Positions 38,040-46,897 of a stretch of DNA of 64,000 nt are shown piece by piece (position 1 is the stretch's first letter; each line of letters starts with the position of its first letter). The position numbers and the translations under genes are program-made. Source of the stretch: Cylindrospermum stagnale PCC 7417 (GTDB taxonomy: Bacteria > Cyanobacteriota > Cyanobacteriia > Cyanobacteriales > Nostocaceae); the NCBI RefSeq assembly GCF_000317535.1, contig NC_019757.1:6041501-6105500 (forward strand), written 5' to 3'. Below the pieces are notes generated by a model, which was not told the origin of the DNA, made no database searches, and was given only the letters and a program-made list of their open reading frames with translations.

Positions 38040-38615
38040 TTACCCCGGAAACACTTTAGATAAATCCAGAACTAAATCAGGGAAAGATGGCAGATTAACT
38101 GATTCATTAGGTAGAAAAATTAACTTGCGGCGATAGCCAAATTTACCTTGTGAATCTTGATAAGGTTCGCTGTAACACTCTAGACATTTATTTAATAAAT
38201 TAAATATCCAATAATCAGAAATACCTGCTTCTGCATAAAGAGGTAATTTCACCTCTTGGTCATATTTTAAAGAGGAATCTGCAATTTCAATTAAAAGTAA
38301 TATATCAGCAGGGCTGGGATGATTTGCCAGATAGTCATCAGGATGATTTTGCACAATCGCCAAATCAGGTTCTGGTTCACTGTTGTCAGAAATAATAATT
38401 GGTTCTTGTCCTCTAATAGTCGCCTTTTCTACGACTATCTTGAATAACTCTCGATACAAGCGAGTATTGCAAACAGAATGCGGTCTACCTTTTGCAACCA
38501 TCTGAATTATTTCCCCCTTAATTAGCTCAACTCGGTCATTCTCCTCAAAGAAGCCGAGTTCTGCTAGACGGTGATATTCAGATATGGTGAAGCGTTTAGC
38601 AGTGACTACAGTCAT
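38040..38615 (-). CDS. Uma2 family endonuclease-like protein (DUF820)
   Basis: A 191-residue protein. FTISEYHRLAELGFFEENDR, VELIKGEIIQM, PEPDLAIV and LLIEIADSSLKYDQEVKLPL are the ordered motifs of the Uma2/DUF820 PD-(D/E)xK fold, with the catalytic D...ExA elements in place. The family is hugely expanded in cyanobacteria and its function is unsettled. Three further members lie in this window (two intact, one broken). Confidence 0.88.
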   Translation of the reverse strand: MTVVTAKRFTISEYHRLAELGFFEENDRVELIKGEIIQMVAKGRPHSVCNTRLYRELFKIVVEKATIRGQEPIIISDNSEPEPDLAIVQNHPDDYLANHPSPADILLLIEIADSSLKYDQEVKLPLYAEAGISDYWIFNLLNKCLECYSEPYQDSQGKFGYRRKLIFLPNESVNLPSFPDLVLDLSKVFPG

Positions 38616-39039
38616 AAGAACTATGGGAGTACAGAGCTATTGATATTTTAACTGTTGCAACCATTCAATGGAGTATTACTAATATTGTAGGTTGGATAGA
38701 ACGAAGGGATACGCGTAGCGTGCCGGAGGTATAAACCAAAACGGGAGATGTTGGTTTATGGCTCCTGCTCCCCTTAGGGATACGTTCCTCAACCCAACCA
38801 ACTTAGGCTGTAATTTCTACGACAAAATTTGCCTGAAACCTTGATGATTGCTGGATATTCAACGTCTTAGAGCCTCCGCACTTAGTTATGGAGTTGACAT
38901 TGTATATTTTGTGTGAGATATTGTTTGAAGGTTAAGTGGAAGTTGAGTGCTGTACGCACATACTAGTGCTTGATCAAGAAAGCCAAAAGTAACAATCTTC
39001 TGCGAAACCTTAGTTATAAAGACTTAACAAGAGGTCTAG
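38616..39039. other. Gene-free stretch with a repeat hairpin
   Basis: ATAAACCAA (38731-38739) and TTGGTTTAT (38751-38759) form a hairpin within a GCGTAGCGTGCCGGAGG repeat context. Otherwise nothing is recognised. Confidence 0.4.
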
Positions 39040-39726
39040 ATGTCTTTAGCACCAGAGTATTCTGAGTTATTAGATAAATTAGCACAGGGATGTGCTGATC
39101 AAGATTGGCAAAGCATAGCAGGACCACCGGCTCCTACAGGGATTAACCAATTTCCCCTTACGCCTCCACCTGAAGTGGTATCTAGAAGACGCTTACCAGA
39201 CCGAATCTTAGTTGAAGATAAGTATGAAGGCCAGATTACCAATCAGGAGAAATTGACAAATCAGTGCTTAATAGTAATGGCGCGGTACAATAACTTTTTG
39301 AATGCTACCGCGTCGCCAAGTACGCCTTTTAGTCGAACATACAGCATAACGGTGGGTGCAGAAGAGACTACAAGTTTTTCGCTTGCTCTTGAACTGTCGA
39401 TGGGAGTAAGTATTGGCGGAATTGGTGATTTAGGCGCAACCCTGACTACAACCTTTGCAAGAGAGATAAAACTATCTACATCAACAACAATAACAACGAC
39501 TTTCAGCCTAGCGCCTCCAAGTGGTGAAATTTCAGCATCTTGGTGGCAAGCAGAGTATGTATATTTGTTGCGATCACAGAAGGTCACTACATTTTACGGT
39601 GAAACGACAACAGAGGAAATAGAAGAACAGTTCTACGACCGAGCCGAGACGTATATTCCAACACAATATCCTCCTGTTTCTAAGAGCGATGGTTCGCTCT
39701 ATATTCTAGAGCCTGGACATTTCTAA
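39040..39726 (+). CDS. Hypothetical protein with beta-pore-forming-toxin-like pattern
   Basis: A 228-residue protein without signal peptide, preceded by AAGAGG. Residues about 100-165 form a long alternating Ser/Thr/hydrophobic stretch (SYSITVGAEETTSF-like, then GGIGDLGATLTTTFAREI and STSTTITTTFSLAPP). Two such amphipathic strands around a Gly-rich turn are the pattern of the insertion hairpin in aerolysin/ETX-MTX2-type pore-forming proteins. The N-terminus is Pro-rich and the C-terminus aromatic. No close family was recognised; the toxin idea is inference from strand pattern only. Confidence 0.55.
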   Translation: MSLAPEYSELLDKLAQGCADQDWQSIAGPPAPTGINQFPLTPPPEVVSRRRLPDRILVEDKYEGQITNQEKLTNQCLIVMARYNNFLNATASPSTPFSRTYSITVGAEETTSFSLALELSMGVSIGGIGDLGATLTTTFAREIKLSTSTTITTTFSLAPPSGEISASWWQAEYVYLLRSQKVTTFYGETTTEEIEEQFYDRAETYIPTQYPPVSKSDGSLYILEPGHF

Positions 39727-39962
39727 CTCTGAATAGGTAATTTTTCAACTACTAAGGGATTGATGCAATTAACATTACGCCGAGTTTAGAGATAAACAAG
39801 GTATTTAATGTTTAGTTGATACCTGCATTCATACTTCATCTCCAAGTCAGAAAGAAGTCTAATTTCTGATGGTTAACCATGGTTCAGAGAGTCCTGTCCT
39901 CTCTGAAGACAACGAAAAGCGCCAATTGCAAGCACAACTTAATCATTTAGAAGGTTCCAATC

Positions 39963-40391
39963 ATGACAAACCCAGTTGCACCAAAAAGAGTAAGTATGAT
40001 TCAGCAAGTGCGAACAGTAATTAGCATATTAGTTCTAACCGCTGTGATATTTGTTAGTTTCAACGCCCCATCATATGCTGTGGACAGTCGATGTGCATTG
40101 ATAGTGAGCCAACCACATCCACAATCGGGTCAAAACAATAGATCAAGCGGAAACTTCTCGGCACAGGATTGCCCAGGGCCTAGACTTAAGTGGAGAGTTC
40201 CTGGTAGCATCAAATTCAAGGTCATGGAAGACAAATCTGGAACAGATCTATTGATTCATTCTAATGTGGATAACGGTAAAGTAACCAGAAAACACTCATC
40301 AAGAAGTCTCTATATTGCAAATCCTGAAAATGCAACAGCAGATTTTCAAGTTGATGTGTATAACACTGAAGATCCACTATCTCAATACTGA
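39963..40391 (+). CDS. Small secreted hypothetical protein
   Basis: A 142-residue protein. A signal peptide (about residues 18-38, VISILVLTAVIFVSFNAPSY) ends at SYA-VD. The mature part of about 100 residues has two Cys (RCALIV, AQDCPGP) that could pair, and a basic Ser-rich middle. The 3' end carries a tandem duplication of ACTGAAGATCCACTA across the stop codon (40367-40401). A strong terminator follows at 40554-40590. It lies 240 bp after the beta-rich protein gene on the same strand, so the two may act together. Confidence 0.6.
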   Translation: MTNPVAPKRVSMIQQVRTVISILVLTAVIFVSFNAPSYAVDSRCALIVSQPHPQSGQNNRSSGNFSAQDCPGPRLKWRVPGSIKFKVMEDKSGTDLLIHSNVDNGKVTRKHSSRSLYIANPENATADFQVDVYNTEDPLSQY

Positions 40392-40553
40392 AGATCCACT
40401 ACCTAAAAATGGGAGTACGAAGAAATAGTACTTTCAGGTAGAGTCTTTGCATACACAATGAAAGCTTCTGGCTCCAATTGCCAAGTTATGACTCGCCAGT
40501 GCTTCTGATATGTTTATCCTTTCAGAGTAACGCTTGTAGAAGCTATTGAAACG

Positions 40554-40590
40554 CACCCCGACTAAACTTAGTTATAGTCGGGGTGTTTTT
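40554..40590 (+). terminator. Rho-independent terminator
   Basis: CACCCCGACTA (40554-40564) pairs perfectly with TAGTCGGGGTG (40575-40585) and is followed by TTTTT. It ends the plus-strand unit of the small secreted protein. Confidence 0.85.
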
Positions 40591-40663
40591 GAGTAAGTAA
40601 TACATCACCTATGACGAATCTGGCAGCGATCGCGCAGCTAGACTTGTTGCAAAGACTGTATAG

Positions 40664-41203
40664 TTAAGTCAAATGATTTTCTAGCAAAGATGCGATCGCA
40701 GCTGGTTGAATCTTCTTGTACTCCTTTTTACCAATGGTCAAAACGCAGTTAGGGGCGCTGCTGCAACGTTTTTGGCAATCGGTATGCTCAATTGTGACTT
40801 TGTCTAACAAACCGCGATCGCACAAAGTCTTCTCTAATTCTGATAATAACCCTTTACCACCCCGCTTCAGGCAACCGGATTTTTGACATACCATAATCCT
40901 GGCTTTGGGTTGCGGTGCTAGATTGTCAACTGGACAAAAACCAATTTGATTTACCCGCGAAACTTCGAGTTTTATTTCACTTGTGCGTGGGTTTAACTTA
41001 CTAAGACCACAAACCGTAACTTGCTCACCAGGCACTAAAGATAAACCCAGAGATAAGCGTAACTCTTTAGGCAATTTAATCAGCACATTTCCTGAGGGAA
41101 TCGCCAATTGCAAGTATTTATATTTTCCAGGCTTATCTCCCACAAAACCGAGAAACTGCCCCTCGATGTTCAACTCCGATAACGTCAAGTACTTTTGACT
41201 CAT
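40664..41203 (-). CDS. (2Fe-2S) ferredoxin-domain protein
   Basis: About 179 residues from the ATG at 41203 (MSQKYLTLSELNIEG). The N-terminal half is a beta-rich, OB-like domain. The C-terminal half is a thioredoxin-like 2Fe-2S ferredoxin domain with Cys in CQKSGCLKRG, TDCQKRC and PNCVLT. It lies directly after nifVZT on the same strand and may deliver electrons or Fe-S clusters in nitrogen-fixing cells; this is inferred from position. Confidence 0.8.
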   Translation of the reverse strand: MSQKYLTLSELNIEGQFLGFVGDKPGKYKYLQLAIPSGNVLIKLPKELRLSLGLSLVPGEQVTVCGLSKLNPRTSEIKLEVSRVNQIGFCPVDNLAPQPKARIMVCQKSGCLKRGGKGLLSELEKTLCDRGLLDKVTIEHTDCQKRCSSAPNCVLTIGKKEYKKIQPAAIASLLENHLT

Positions 41204-41340
41204 GTTCAGCAACTCAAATTCCAAATAGAAAATAATAAACCCCACTCTAATGGGGTGATGTTGCTCATCTAGAGGAAGAAGGAAGAAGTAAAAATCTTTT
41301 TTTACCTTTTACCTTCTCTCTTTATTGTCGTGTCGGGATT

Positions 41341-41544
41341 TTATGCGAGGCGTTTAGCTTCTACAGTTTGGGGTAAATTTTTAGATTCTGGCAAATTGGC
41401 AAATTCTAATTCCCAACCATTTGCTAAAGTTAAAATCTTCCCTTGTTCACAGTCTGTTTGTTTGACAACTTCTTCTTCTAGGTCTTTTTTGGCAACGTAG
41501 ACAACCAAAGTACCAGCATCATTCATCCGTAGCATTACTTTCAT
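41341..41544 (-). CDS. nifT: NifT/FixU family protein
   Basis: A 67-residue protein. [20 protein letters not shown] and LEEEVV followed by a GKILTLANGWELEF core are the NifT signature. Its start overlaps the nifZ stop by 4 bp (ATGA), so translation is coupled. NifT is a small accessory protein of unclear function. Confidence 0.93.
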   Translation of the reverse strand: MKVMLRMNDAGTLVVYVAKKDLEEEVVKQTDCEQGKILTLANGWELEFANLPESKNLPQTVEAKRLA

Positions 41545-41807
41545 GGAGTTTCCTCAACAGATTCTATTTCTTTCTTTTTACAACCGACAACGAACCCTGT
41601 ATTTAAGAAATGCACGGCATAAATATAGGAACTCTGCAAATATGTGCCGATACTCGCTACATAGCCAATTTCTCCTTTTTTCGCTAAAACTGCCCCAATT
41701 TCTTGACCGGGAAATGTCCCATCATTTTTGATCAGCTTGCGAATTCGGACTTTTTGACCGATTTCAAAAGCGGGTGGTAAGTCTAGTTCTAATTCATCGC
41801 GTTGCAT
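41541..41807 (-). CDS. nifZ: NifZ family nitrogenase maturation protein
   Basis: An 88-residue protein. [40 protein letters not shown] and VGCKKKEIE match NifZ, which helps P-cluster assembly on the MoFe protein. Its start overlaps the end of nifV by 14 bp and its end overlaps nifT. Confidence 0.93.
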   Translation of the reverse strand: MQRDELELDLPPAFEIGQKVRIRKLIKNDGTFPGQEIGAVLAKKGEIGYVASIGTYLQSSYIYAVHFLNTGFVVGCKKKEIESVEETP

Positions 41808-42927
41808 GAGAAAACCTCTGTTCTCTTACTAAAGTCAACAGTTCTTCTGTAGTGAGGCAGCGTTTTTTTAGTACCGACTCTTGGCGCACTACATCTAACA
41901 CAGACTGAGTTTCTTCTGGGTTCAAAAAGATGCCGTGCTGTTCTAGCAAATTAGAGATTAAATGCCTACCAGAATGCTTACCCAGCACTAAACGCCTTTC
42001 CCAACCTACTTCTTCAGGAGCAAAGGGTTCATAGGTGACGGGGTTTTGCAACACACCATGAGCATGAATACCAGACTCGTGAGCAAAGGTATTTTCTCCA
42101 ACAATTGCTTTCCAAGGTGGAACGTTAGCACCTGATGCAGCAACAACTAATTGAGAAAGTTCTAATAAGCGCGGAGTATCAATGCCTAAATCGATACCAT
42201 AGATGCGTTTCATCGCCATCACAACTTCTTCTAAAGCTGCATTTCCAGCCCTTTCTCCTAACCCGTTGACGGTGGTATTTACAGATGTAGCTCCACCTTT
42301 AATACCCGCTAAAGCATTAGCAGTTGCTAGACCAAAATCGTTATGGGTATGAATTTCTAAAGGAATCGATAAAGCTGATACTAATCGCTTGACTTTTGTT
42401 AGGGTGCTGAAGGGGTCAAGTACTCCTACAGTATCGCAGAAACGAAACCTTGATGCACCCCATTCTTGAGCATTTAGTGCTACATCTAAGAGAAAACTTT
42501 CATCGGCTCTAGAAGAATCTTCACCGCCTACAGCTACCCAAAGACCATTATCAAGAGCGAAGTGAATACAGTCTTTTAGTTTTTGTAAACTTACCCGCCA
42601 TTGACCATGAAATTTAGCAGCAATTTGGATACCAGAAACGGGAATAGCAATATGTACACGCTGGAGTCCGCAGGCGATAGAAGCTTTAATATCTGACATC
42701 ACGGCACGGTTCCAGCCTAGGAGTTTGGCTTCTAAACCTAAGTCGGAAATTGCCATGATGGCGTGTTTTTCTGCTTCACCCATTGCCGGAATACCGACTT
42801 CTAATTCGGGAATGCCAATAGCATCAAGAAATTTGGCGATCGCTACTTTTTCTTGTAAGGTAAAAGCAACGCCTGCTGCTTGTTCACCGTCACGTAATGT
42901 AGTGTCATTAATTGTGATTTGATTCAT
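41794..42927 (-). CDS. nifV: Homocitrate synthase
   Basis: 377 residues from the ATG at 42927 ([20 protein letters not shown]); an in-frame ATG at 42957 would add ten residues. The TIM-barrel metal and substrate motifs are present ([50 protein letters not shown]). It condenses acetyl-CoA and 2-oxoglutarate to homocitrate, the organic ligand of FeMo-co. It is the first gene of nifV-nifZ-nifT. Confidence 0.94.
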   Translation of the reverse strand: MNQITINDTTLRDGEQAAGVAFTLQEKVAIAKFLDAIGIPELEVGIPAMGEAEKHAIMAISDLGLEAKLLGWNRAVMSDIKASIACGLQRVHIAIPVSGIQIAAKFHGQWRVSLQKLKDCIHFALDNGLWVAVGGEDSSRADESFLLDVALNAQEWGASRFRFCDTVGVLDPFSTLTKVKRLVSALSIPLEIHTHNDFGLATANALAGIKGGATSVNTTVNGLGERAGNAALEEVVMAMKRIYGIDLGIDTPRLLELSQLVVAASGANVPPWKAIVGENTFAHESGIHAHGVLQNPVTYEPFAPEEVGWERRLVLGKHSGRHLISNLLEQHGIFLNPEETQSVLDVVRQESVLKKRCLTTEELLTLVREQRFSHATR

Positions 42928-43109
42928 GCCAACCATCCCTTTGTCGGAATTATTCATAATAGGTTTTTTCTCTACAATTCCTAGTAATGTAGATGCTTAA
43001 TCAAATGCTAAAATTATCACCATGCCTAATGCATGATTTTTCATTCTTAAATATTACCCAATTAAGTAATGCTACATCTGTATGACAAAGAACAAAAAAT
43101 TGGTATAAT

Positions 43110-43229
43110 TTACGAATGGTTTTGAGAAGGAGGTGTCGGAATTTCTGCGAGTAATAAATAGATGGCGTAGCTATTAGTAAATCCCAGAAAAACTAAGATG
43201 CTCAGTCCAGCAATTAAGTTAGAAATCAT
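43110..43229 (-). CDS. 39-residue membrane protein in the nif region
   Basis: A short but convincing gene. GAGG is placed 8 nt before the ATG, and the product starts MISNLIAGLSILVFLGFTNS and continues YAIYLLLAEIPTPPSQNHS. Almost the whole chain is one hydrophobic helix, with a short Pro/Gln tail. It lies between the DUF2949 gene and nifV on the same strand. The function is unknown; it could be a small subunit of a membrane complex or a peptide of heterocyst membranes. I do not recognise it as a photosystem or cytochrome small subunit. Confidence 0.65.
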   Translation of the reverse strand: MISNLIAGLSILVFLGFTNSYAIYLLLAEIPTPPSQNHS

Positions 43230-43304
43230 ATTAGTAGCCTCGTATTTTTTTTGTCGTTAATGTGTAGATCAACAATTTACCTAAAAGTTTGACTTGTAGC
43301 TCAA

Positions 43305-43502
43305 CTAAGGGTGGTCTGCTAGCCAATCAAATATTCGCTCAAGCTGCTCTAAATTAACGAGACCATACTGCCAGAGGAGCATTGGCAAAGGGCCATTTTC
43401 TAACTCACGGTGTCGCAATGCTACAGCAATATCAGCATTTGAAAGTTCGAGTTCGTTGTGCAAAAAATTGATTAATTTTATATTGCTGTTACGATGTACC
43501 AT
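43305..43502 (-). CDS. DUF2949 family protein
   Basis: A 65-residue protein. INFLHNELELSNADIAVALR, HRELENGPLPMLLWQYGLVN and LEQLERIFDWL match the small, helical DUF2949 family found in cyanobacteria. Its position between the cysE-type gene and nifV on the same strand suggests a link to nitrogen fixation. No function is known. Confidence 0.75.
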   Translation of the reverse strand: MVHRNSNIKLINFLHNELELSNADIAVALRHRELENGPLPMLLWQYGLVNLEQLERIFDWLADHP

Positions 43503-43704
43503 AATCGGACGTTTAAATTTATTGATTTAAGAGAACACTAAATAATTGAAATTCCAAGTTATACTTGCTAGTTCGGCCTTGATCAGGAAAGATATGTGAG
43601 AAAATTTTTAGATTCAGCAGAGTGGATGAAACCCAAGATTAGACTAACTATCTGCAATCTGCAAGCGAATTTATGAGTGAAGATTAACTTCAGTTTTTCA
43701 GGAG

Positions 43705-43730
43705 AATAAATCATACTTGCATGATTTATT
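43705..43730. terminator. Perfect 10-bp hairpin
   Basis: AATAAATCAT (43705-43714) and ATGATTTATT (43721-43730) flank a 6-nt loop. It lies 100 bp after the 87-residue gene and may end the cysE transcript. The rest of 43503-43830 shows nothing. Confidence 0.45.
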
Positions 43731-43830
43731 TTGCTCTGATATTCTGTTGATGAAGTCTTCTAAAAAGACTAATGTGCTATCACTCACGCAAACCTCAAAA
43801 CACAAGATTTTGACCTTTTCTAGTTCACAC

Positions 43831-44094
43831 TCAAAACTCAGCACTGTAATTCCAGCAATACTCTAGCCAGTCTAGTAATTCCTGGCGAGGGGCAAGAAAT
43901 TGCATAACTGTACTGCAAACAAGAATTGCTGCTAACCAACTATTTACCTGTACGTGCAAAGAACCATCAGGGAGACAGGAGGAGGGAATCATCAACTCTT
44001 GCAACCGATGATGTATTGAATAGCGATCGCATAAAGGAATCTGCAAAACTTGCTCACCGAGGGCAACATAACTACAATTTGGGTACATACTCAA
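43831..44094 (-). CDS. Small hypothetical protein coupled to the serine acetyltransferase
   Basis: An 87-residue protein. MSMYPNCSYVALGEQVLQIP and SLHVQVNSWLAAILVCSTVM suggest a small alpha/beta fold with a hydrophobic segment around residues 50-65, and four Cys. Its ATG overlaps the stop of the upstream acetyltransferase by 4 bp. A gene in the same place exists beside nifV in Anabaena PCC 7120, as I recall. The function is unknown. Confidence 0.65.
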   Translation of the reverse strand: MSMYPNCSYVALGEQVLQIPLCDRYSIHHRLQELMIPSSCLPDGSLHVQVNSWLAAILVCSTVMQFLAPRQELLDWLEYCWNYSAEF

Positions 44095-44858
44095 CGATCC
44101 TTTACCAAAGGTGCTTGATCCTGTTGATTACGCTTCAGGGTTTGCAGTTGTTTTTCTAGTTGCTCAATCCGAGAAAGCAGAGAACTGATCACAGTTGCTT
44201 CCAAATCGGGTAGCAATGCATGTTCTAGGGGACAGAGTTGATCATTTTGTTTCCGGGAAATGATTCGTCCCGGAACCCCGACTACAGTGGAATCTGGGGG
44301 GACATGCCGCAAGACAATGGAACCTGCGCCAATACGGACGCGATCGCCAATTTGCAGATTACCCAAAACCTTCGCACCCGCTCCCACAATCACGTTTGCG
44401 CCCAAGGTAGGATGACGTTTACCGCTTTCTTTCCCAGTCCCCCCAAGGGTGACACCCTGATAAATTAGTGTATAGTCTCCCACAATGGCAGTTTCACCAA
44501 TCACAACACCCATCCCGTGGTCGATAAACACACCTTTACCAATCTCTGCACCAGGGTGAATTTCAATTCCTGTCAAAAAGCGCCCCAAGTGAGAAATTAA
44601 GCGGGGGATAAAACTCACTCCCCCCAGGTGTAACCAGTGAGCAAGACGATGCAAACAGAGTGCATGGAATCCAGGGTAGCAAAACACCACCTCTAACCAA
44701 TTGCGTGCGGCTGGATCTCGCTCAAAAATGATGTAAAAATCGCTCAAGAATGGCTGAAAAAAACTGCCAGTGAGTAGATTTTTGATCAGGGAAGTAGGTG
44801 CTAAATCCTGAATTTTTGCTGTTTGGGTTTTACTGTCACTGTCTAAAGACTGTTGCAT
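44091..44858 (-). CDS. cysE: Serine O-acetyltransferase (NifP-type)
   Basis: About 255 residues from the ATG at 44858 (MQQSLDSDSKTQTAK). The left-handed beta-helix is clear: IEIHPGAEIGKGVFIDHGMG, VVIGETAIVGDYTLIYQGVT and GGTGKESGKRHPTLG, with the catalytic His-Asp pair. It makes O-acetylserine for cysteine, which feeds NifS. A copy beside nifV is usually called nifP. The C-terminus is a coiled coil (LLSRIEQLEKQLQTLKRNQQ). Confidence 0.9.
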   Translation of the reverse strand: MQQSLDSDSKTQTAKIQDLAPTSLIKNLLTGSFFQPFLSDFYIIFERDPAARNWLEVVFCYPGFHALCLHRLAHWLHLGGVSFIPRLISHLGRFLTGIEIHPGAEIGKGVFIDHGMGVVIGETAIVGDYTLIYQGVTLGGTGKESGKRHPTLGANVIVGAGAKVLGNLQIGDRVRIGAGSIVLRHVPPDSTVVGVPGRIISRKQNDQLCPLEHALLPDLEATVISSLLSRIEQLEKQLQTLKRNQQDQAPLVKDR

Positions 44859-45456
44859 CGTTACTGTCTGGGTAAAAAAGCTATGTGCTATTTTTATGCT
44901 TATATCAGGCCACTCCAAACTGGACAGTACATCAGATGCTGATTGGATTTATTGGATTAATTAAGGTTGTACTCAACCACCTTAAACCCCCGCTCCAAGC
45001 ACATTTAAAATTTGCCTTGGGGTAGGGGTGCTAGCTTTTTAAAATAGGGGTACTAGCTTTTATCGGGTGGGGGGTTCAGAATTTATGTACTCAACACTAA
45101 AACCTTTGTCTACTAGAGTTTGCAGTGATTTAGCCAAGATATTTTGCGATATATTAAGCTGTACTCATTTGCCCGGAACTCGAATGTAGACAAGACTACA
45201 ACTAGCAATTCTGTATACTCAGCTACGATTGTTATTTTATGATTTTGGTAGTTAAAAAACTATTTTAGTTATTTTGTTTTAGGGTTTTTTGGCTGTATGC
45301 AGAGATACATAATTTATCAGTCTCATATCTCGGACTTCTTAGAGAATTTGGGGATTTTTTCTGTGTGATACAGAATAGAATTCACTAGCTCTACAAACGA
45401 TGACCAATTAACCTTTGACAATGCTAAAATGAAATAGTTTAAAATCATACATAGAC
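44859..45456. other. Intergenic stretch without genes
   Basis: About 600 bp between the minus-strand acetyltransferase gene and a plus-strand antitoxin. It holds short repeats of GGGGT(A/G)CTAGCTTTT near 45027-45060 and AT-rich dyads. No gene or RNA is recognised. Confidence 0.4.
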
Positions 45457-45708
45457 ATGACTACAAAAATTACATTTGACATTGATGAAGCTTTGATCAA
45501 AAAGGCAGAATGTTGGGCAAAGCAACAGCAACTTTCACTTTCTGATGTGATTGCAAATTTACTCCGTCAGTTACCAGAACCTGATGTAATACCCCAAACT
45601 GAACATCCTTTAGCCAAGTTTGCTGGGATTTTGAGTGATTCTGAAGCTGGAGAATTGCAGCAGGTAATTGCAGCAGAGTTTGAGCAGGTGGATACCAATG
45701 AATGGTGA
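45457..45708 (+). CDS. Antitoxin-like protein (RHH type), orphaned
   Basis: An 83-residue protein. MTTKITFDIDEALIKKAECW and AKQQQLSLSDVIANLLRQLP form a short strand and two helices as in ribbon-helix-helix antitoxins of VapBC-like pairs; LAKFAGILSDSEAGELQQVI is the usual C-terminal tail. The toxin gene overlapping its end is broken after 13 codons. Confidence 0.75.
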   Translation: MTTKITFDIDEALIKKAECWAKQQQLSLSDVIANLLRQLPEPDVIPQTEHPLAKFAGILSDSEAGELQQVIAAEFEQVDTNEW

Positions 45709-45739
45709 AATAGCTTTAGATACTTCTGTTGCAGTGTAA
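45698..45739 (+). pseudogene. VapC-like PIN toxin, truncated to 13 codons
   Basis: An ATG overlapping the antitoxin end by 11 bp starts MNGEIALDTSVAV and then meets TAA. That sequence is the first strand and first catalytic Asp of a PIN-domain toxin. Nothing PIN-like follows beyond a few codons, so most of the toxin gene is deleted. Confidence 0.7.
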
Positions 45740-45840
45740 TTCTTGAAAATTTACGTATTTTTTCTGTTTACTAATATTATAGTTAGCATTAATAAAAACA
45801 CAAGTGGATATTAGCAGAGAATTAAGGAATACAGAAAACT

Positions 45841-46036
45841 CTCTAAGAGGATGTCTGAGAAGTTGTTAGTGATAAATCAAACACTGGTAGATCCCCCTAA
45901 ATCCCCCTTAAAAAGGGGGACTTTGACTCTTGTTCCCCCCTTTTAAGGGGGGACTTTGACTCTTGTTCCCCCCTTAAAAAGGGGGGTTAGGGGGGATCTC
46001 GATCAATTTTGATACTTTTCAGACATCCTCTAAGAG
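45841..46036. repeat. MITE with 23-bp inverted ends and internal G/C tracts
   Basis: The left end (45841-45863, CTCTAAGAGGATGTCTGAGA...) and right end (46014-46036) match as inverted repeats with two mismatches. The interior contains CCCCCTTAAAAAGGGGG hairpins and two direct copies of GGGGGACTTTGACTCTTG. It is 196 bp long with no gene, a non-autonomous element of a familiar Nostoc kind. It sits just past the broken toxin. Confidence 0.8.
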
Positions 46037-46187
46037 ACCTATTCAGTTATATAATCTTGATAGCGTTACGTTCGGATATGAAGTTCTCCCTCCTATCCCT
46101 CCTAAATGATAATACTAACAATGGTTTGCAGCATGCGTTGTCACAAAGCGCAACGCACCATAATCAAAATTATCTAGTCTGACTTTC

Positions 46188-46592
46188 CTAACTTTTATTG
46201 GCTGCCCAAAGAATAGCAGTGTCTTTATACTCTCTGAATATTGAATCGGCACTAACGAGGGTCATGTCTTCCATCTGTGCCTGTGCAATTAGCATTCTGT
46301 CGAAAGGATCGCGATGATGTAAGGGTAAAGTGGCCGTTCGTAGTGCATGTTTAGTTGTAATTTCCAGATAACTAGCACCCAACCGCACCATGCGGCTAGA
46401 AATGTAACTGTCCAGTGCTTCTGGTAATGGCAACTTACCAATTGAAACTTTTATTCCCATTTCCCAGACACTAGCAACAGAAAGCCATATTTCGTTGCTT
46501 TCATTGGCGATTTGCGTAATTACCTCTTCATTCAAACGCTCTGGTTGGGCAAACCACCATAACCAACACTGGGTATCTAATAAAAGTTGCAC
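46188..46592 (-). CDS. VapC-type PIN-domain toxin
   Basis: A 134-residue PIN protein. LLLDTQCWLWWFAQPERLNE supplies the first catalytic Asp, IWLSVASVWEMGIKVSIGKL the Glu, and HHRDPFDRMLIAQAQMEDMT the Asp cluster near the end. It is an RNase toxin by family. Its start overlaps the antitoxin gene by 16 bp. Confidence 0.92.
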   Translation of the reverse strand: MQLLLDTQCWLWWFAQPERLNEEVITQIANESNEIWLSVASVWEMGIKVSIGKLPLPEALDSYISSRMVRLGASYLEITTKHALRTATLPLHHRDPFDRMLIAQAQMEDMTLVSADSIFREYKDTAILWAANKS

Positions 46593-46834
46593 TCCTCATT
46601 GCCCTCAAATGCCGCCAAAATGTCTTCTGGTAAGGGGGCATTAAAGTCTTCTGGTACTACAAACAGTCCTCGATCTTGCCCTAAACTATCCCGTCTATTA
46701 GATGAGACACTAAACGGAACTAGCTTGGCGATAGGAACACCCCGGTTAGAAATAACGATTTCTTCGCCAAGTTCTACACGAGATAAGAGGCTTGAGAGAT
46801 TTGTTTTAGCTTGATGGATATTTACAGTTTCCAC
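46577..46834 (-). CDS. Phd/YefM-type antitoxin
   Basis: An 85-residue protein. METVNIHQAKTNLSSLLSRV and GEEIVISNRGVPIAKLVPF are the DNA-binding core of Phd/YefM antitoxins; the acidic C-terminus (LPEDILAAFEGNEE) would bind the PIN toxin. It forms an operon with the toxin and probably represses it. Confidence 0.92.
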   Translation of the reverse strand: METVNIHQAKTNLSSLLSRVELGEEIVISNRGVPIAKLVPFSVSSNRRDSLGQDRGLFVVPEDFNAPLPEDILAAFEGNEECNFY

Positions 46835-46897
46835 AGTTTTATAGCTAAGTCTATAAACTAAGTTTAATTTAATTTTCAGATTGGTGCAAGATGTCAG

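Noticed and set aside
39869-40024. 51-codon plus-strand frame (MVNHGSESPVLSEDNEKRQL) overlapping the small secreted protein start
   Set aside because: No ribosome site and no conserved pattern; it overlaps a better gene in another frame.
45880-46010. G/C-tract hairpins as a riboswitch or attenuator
   Set aside because: They lie inside a MITE with clear inverted ends, which explains them better.
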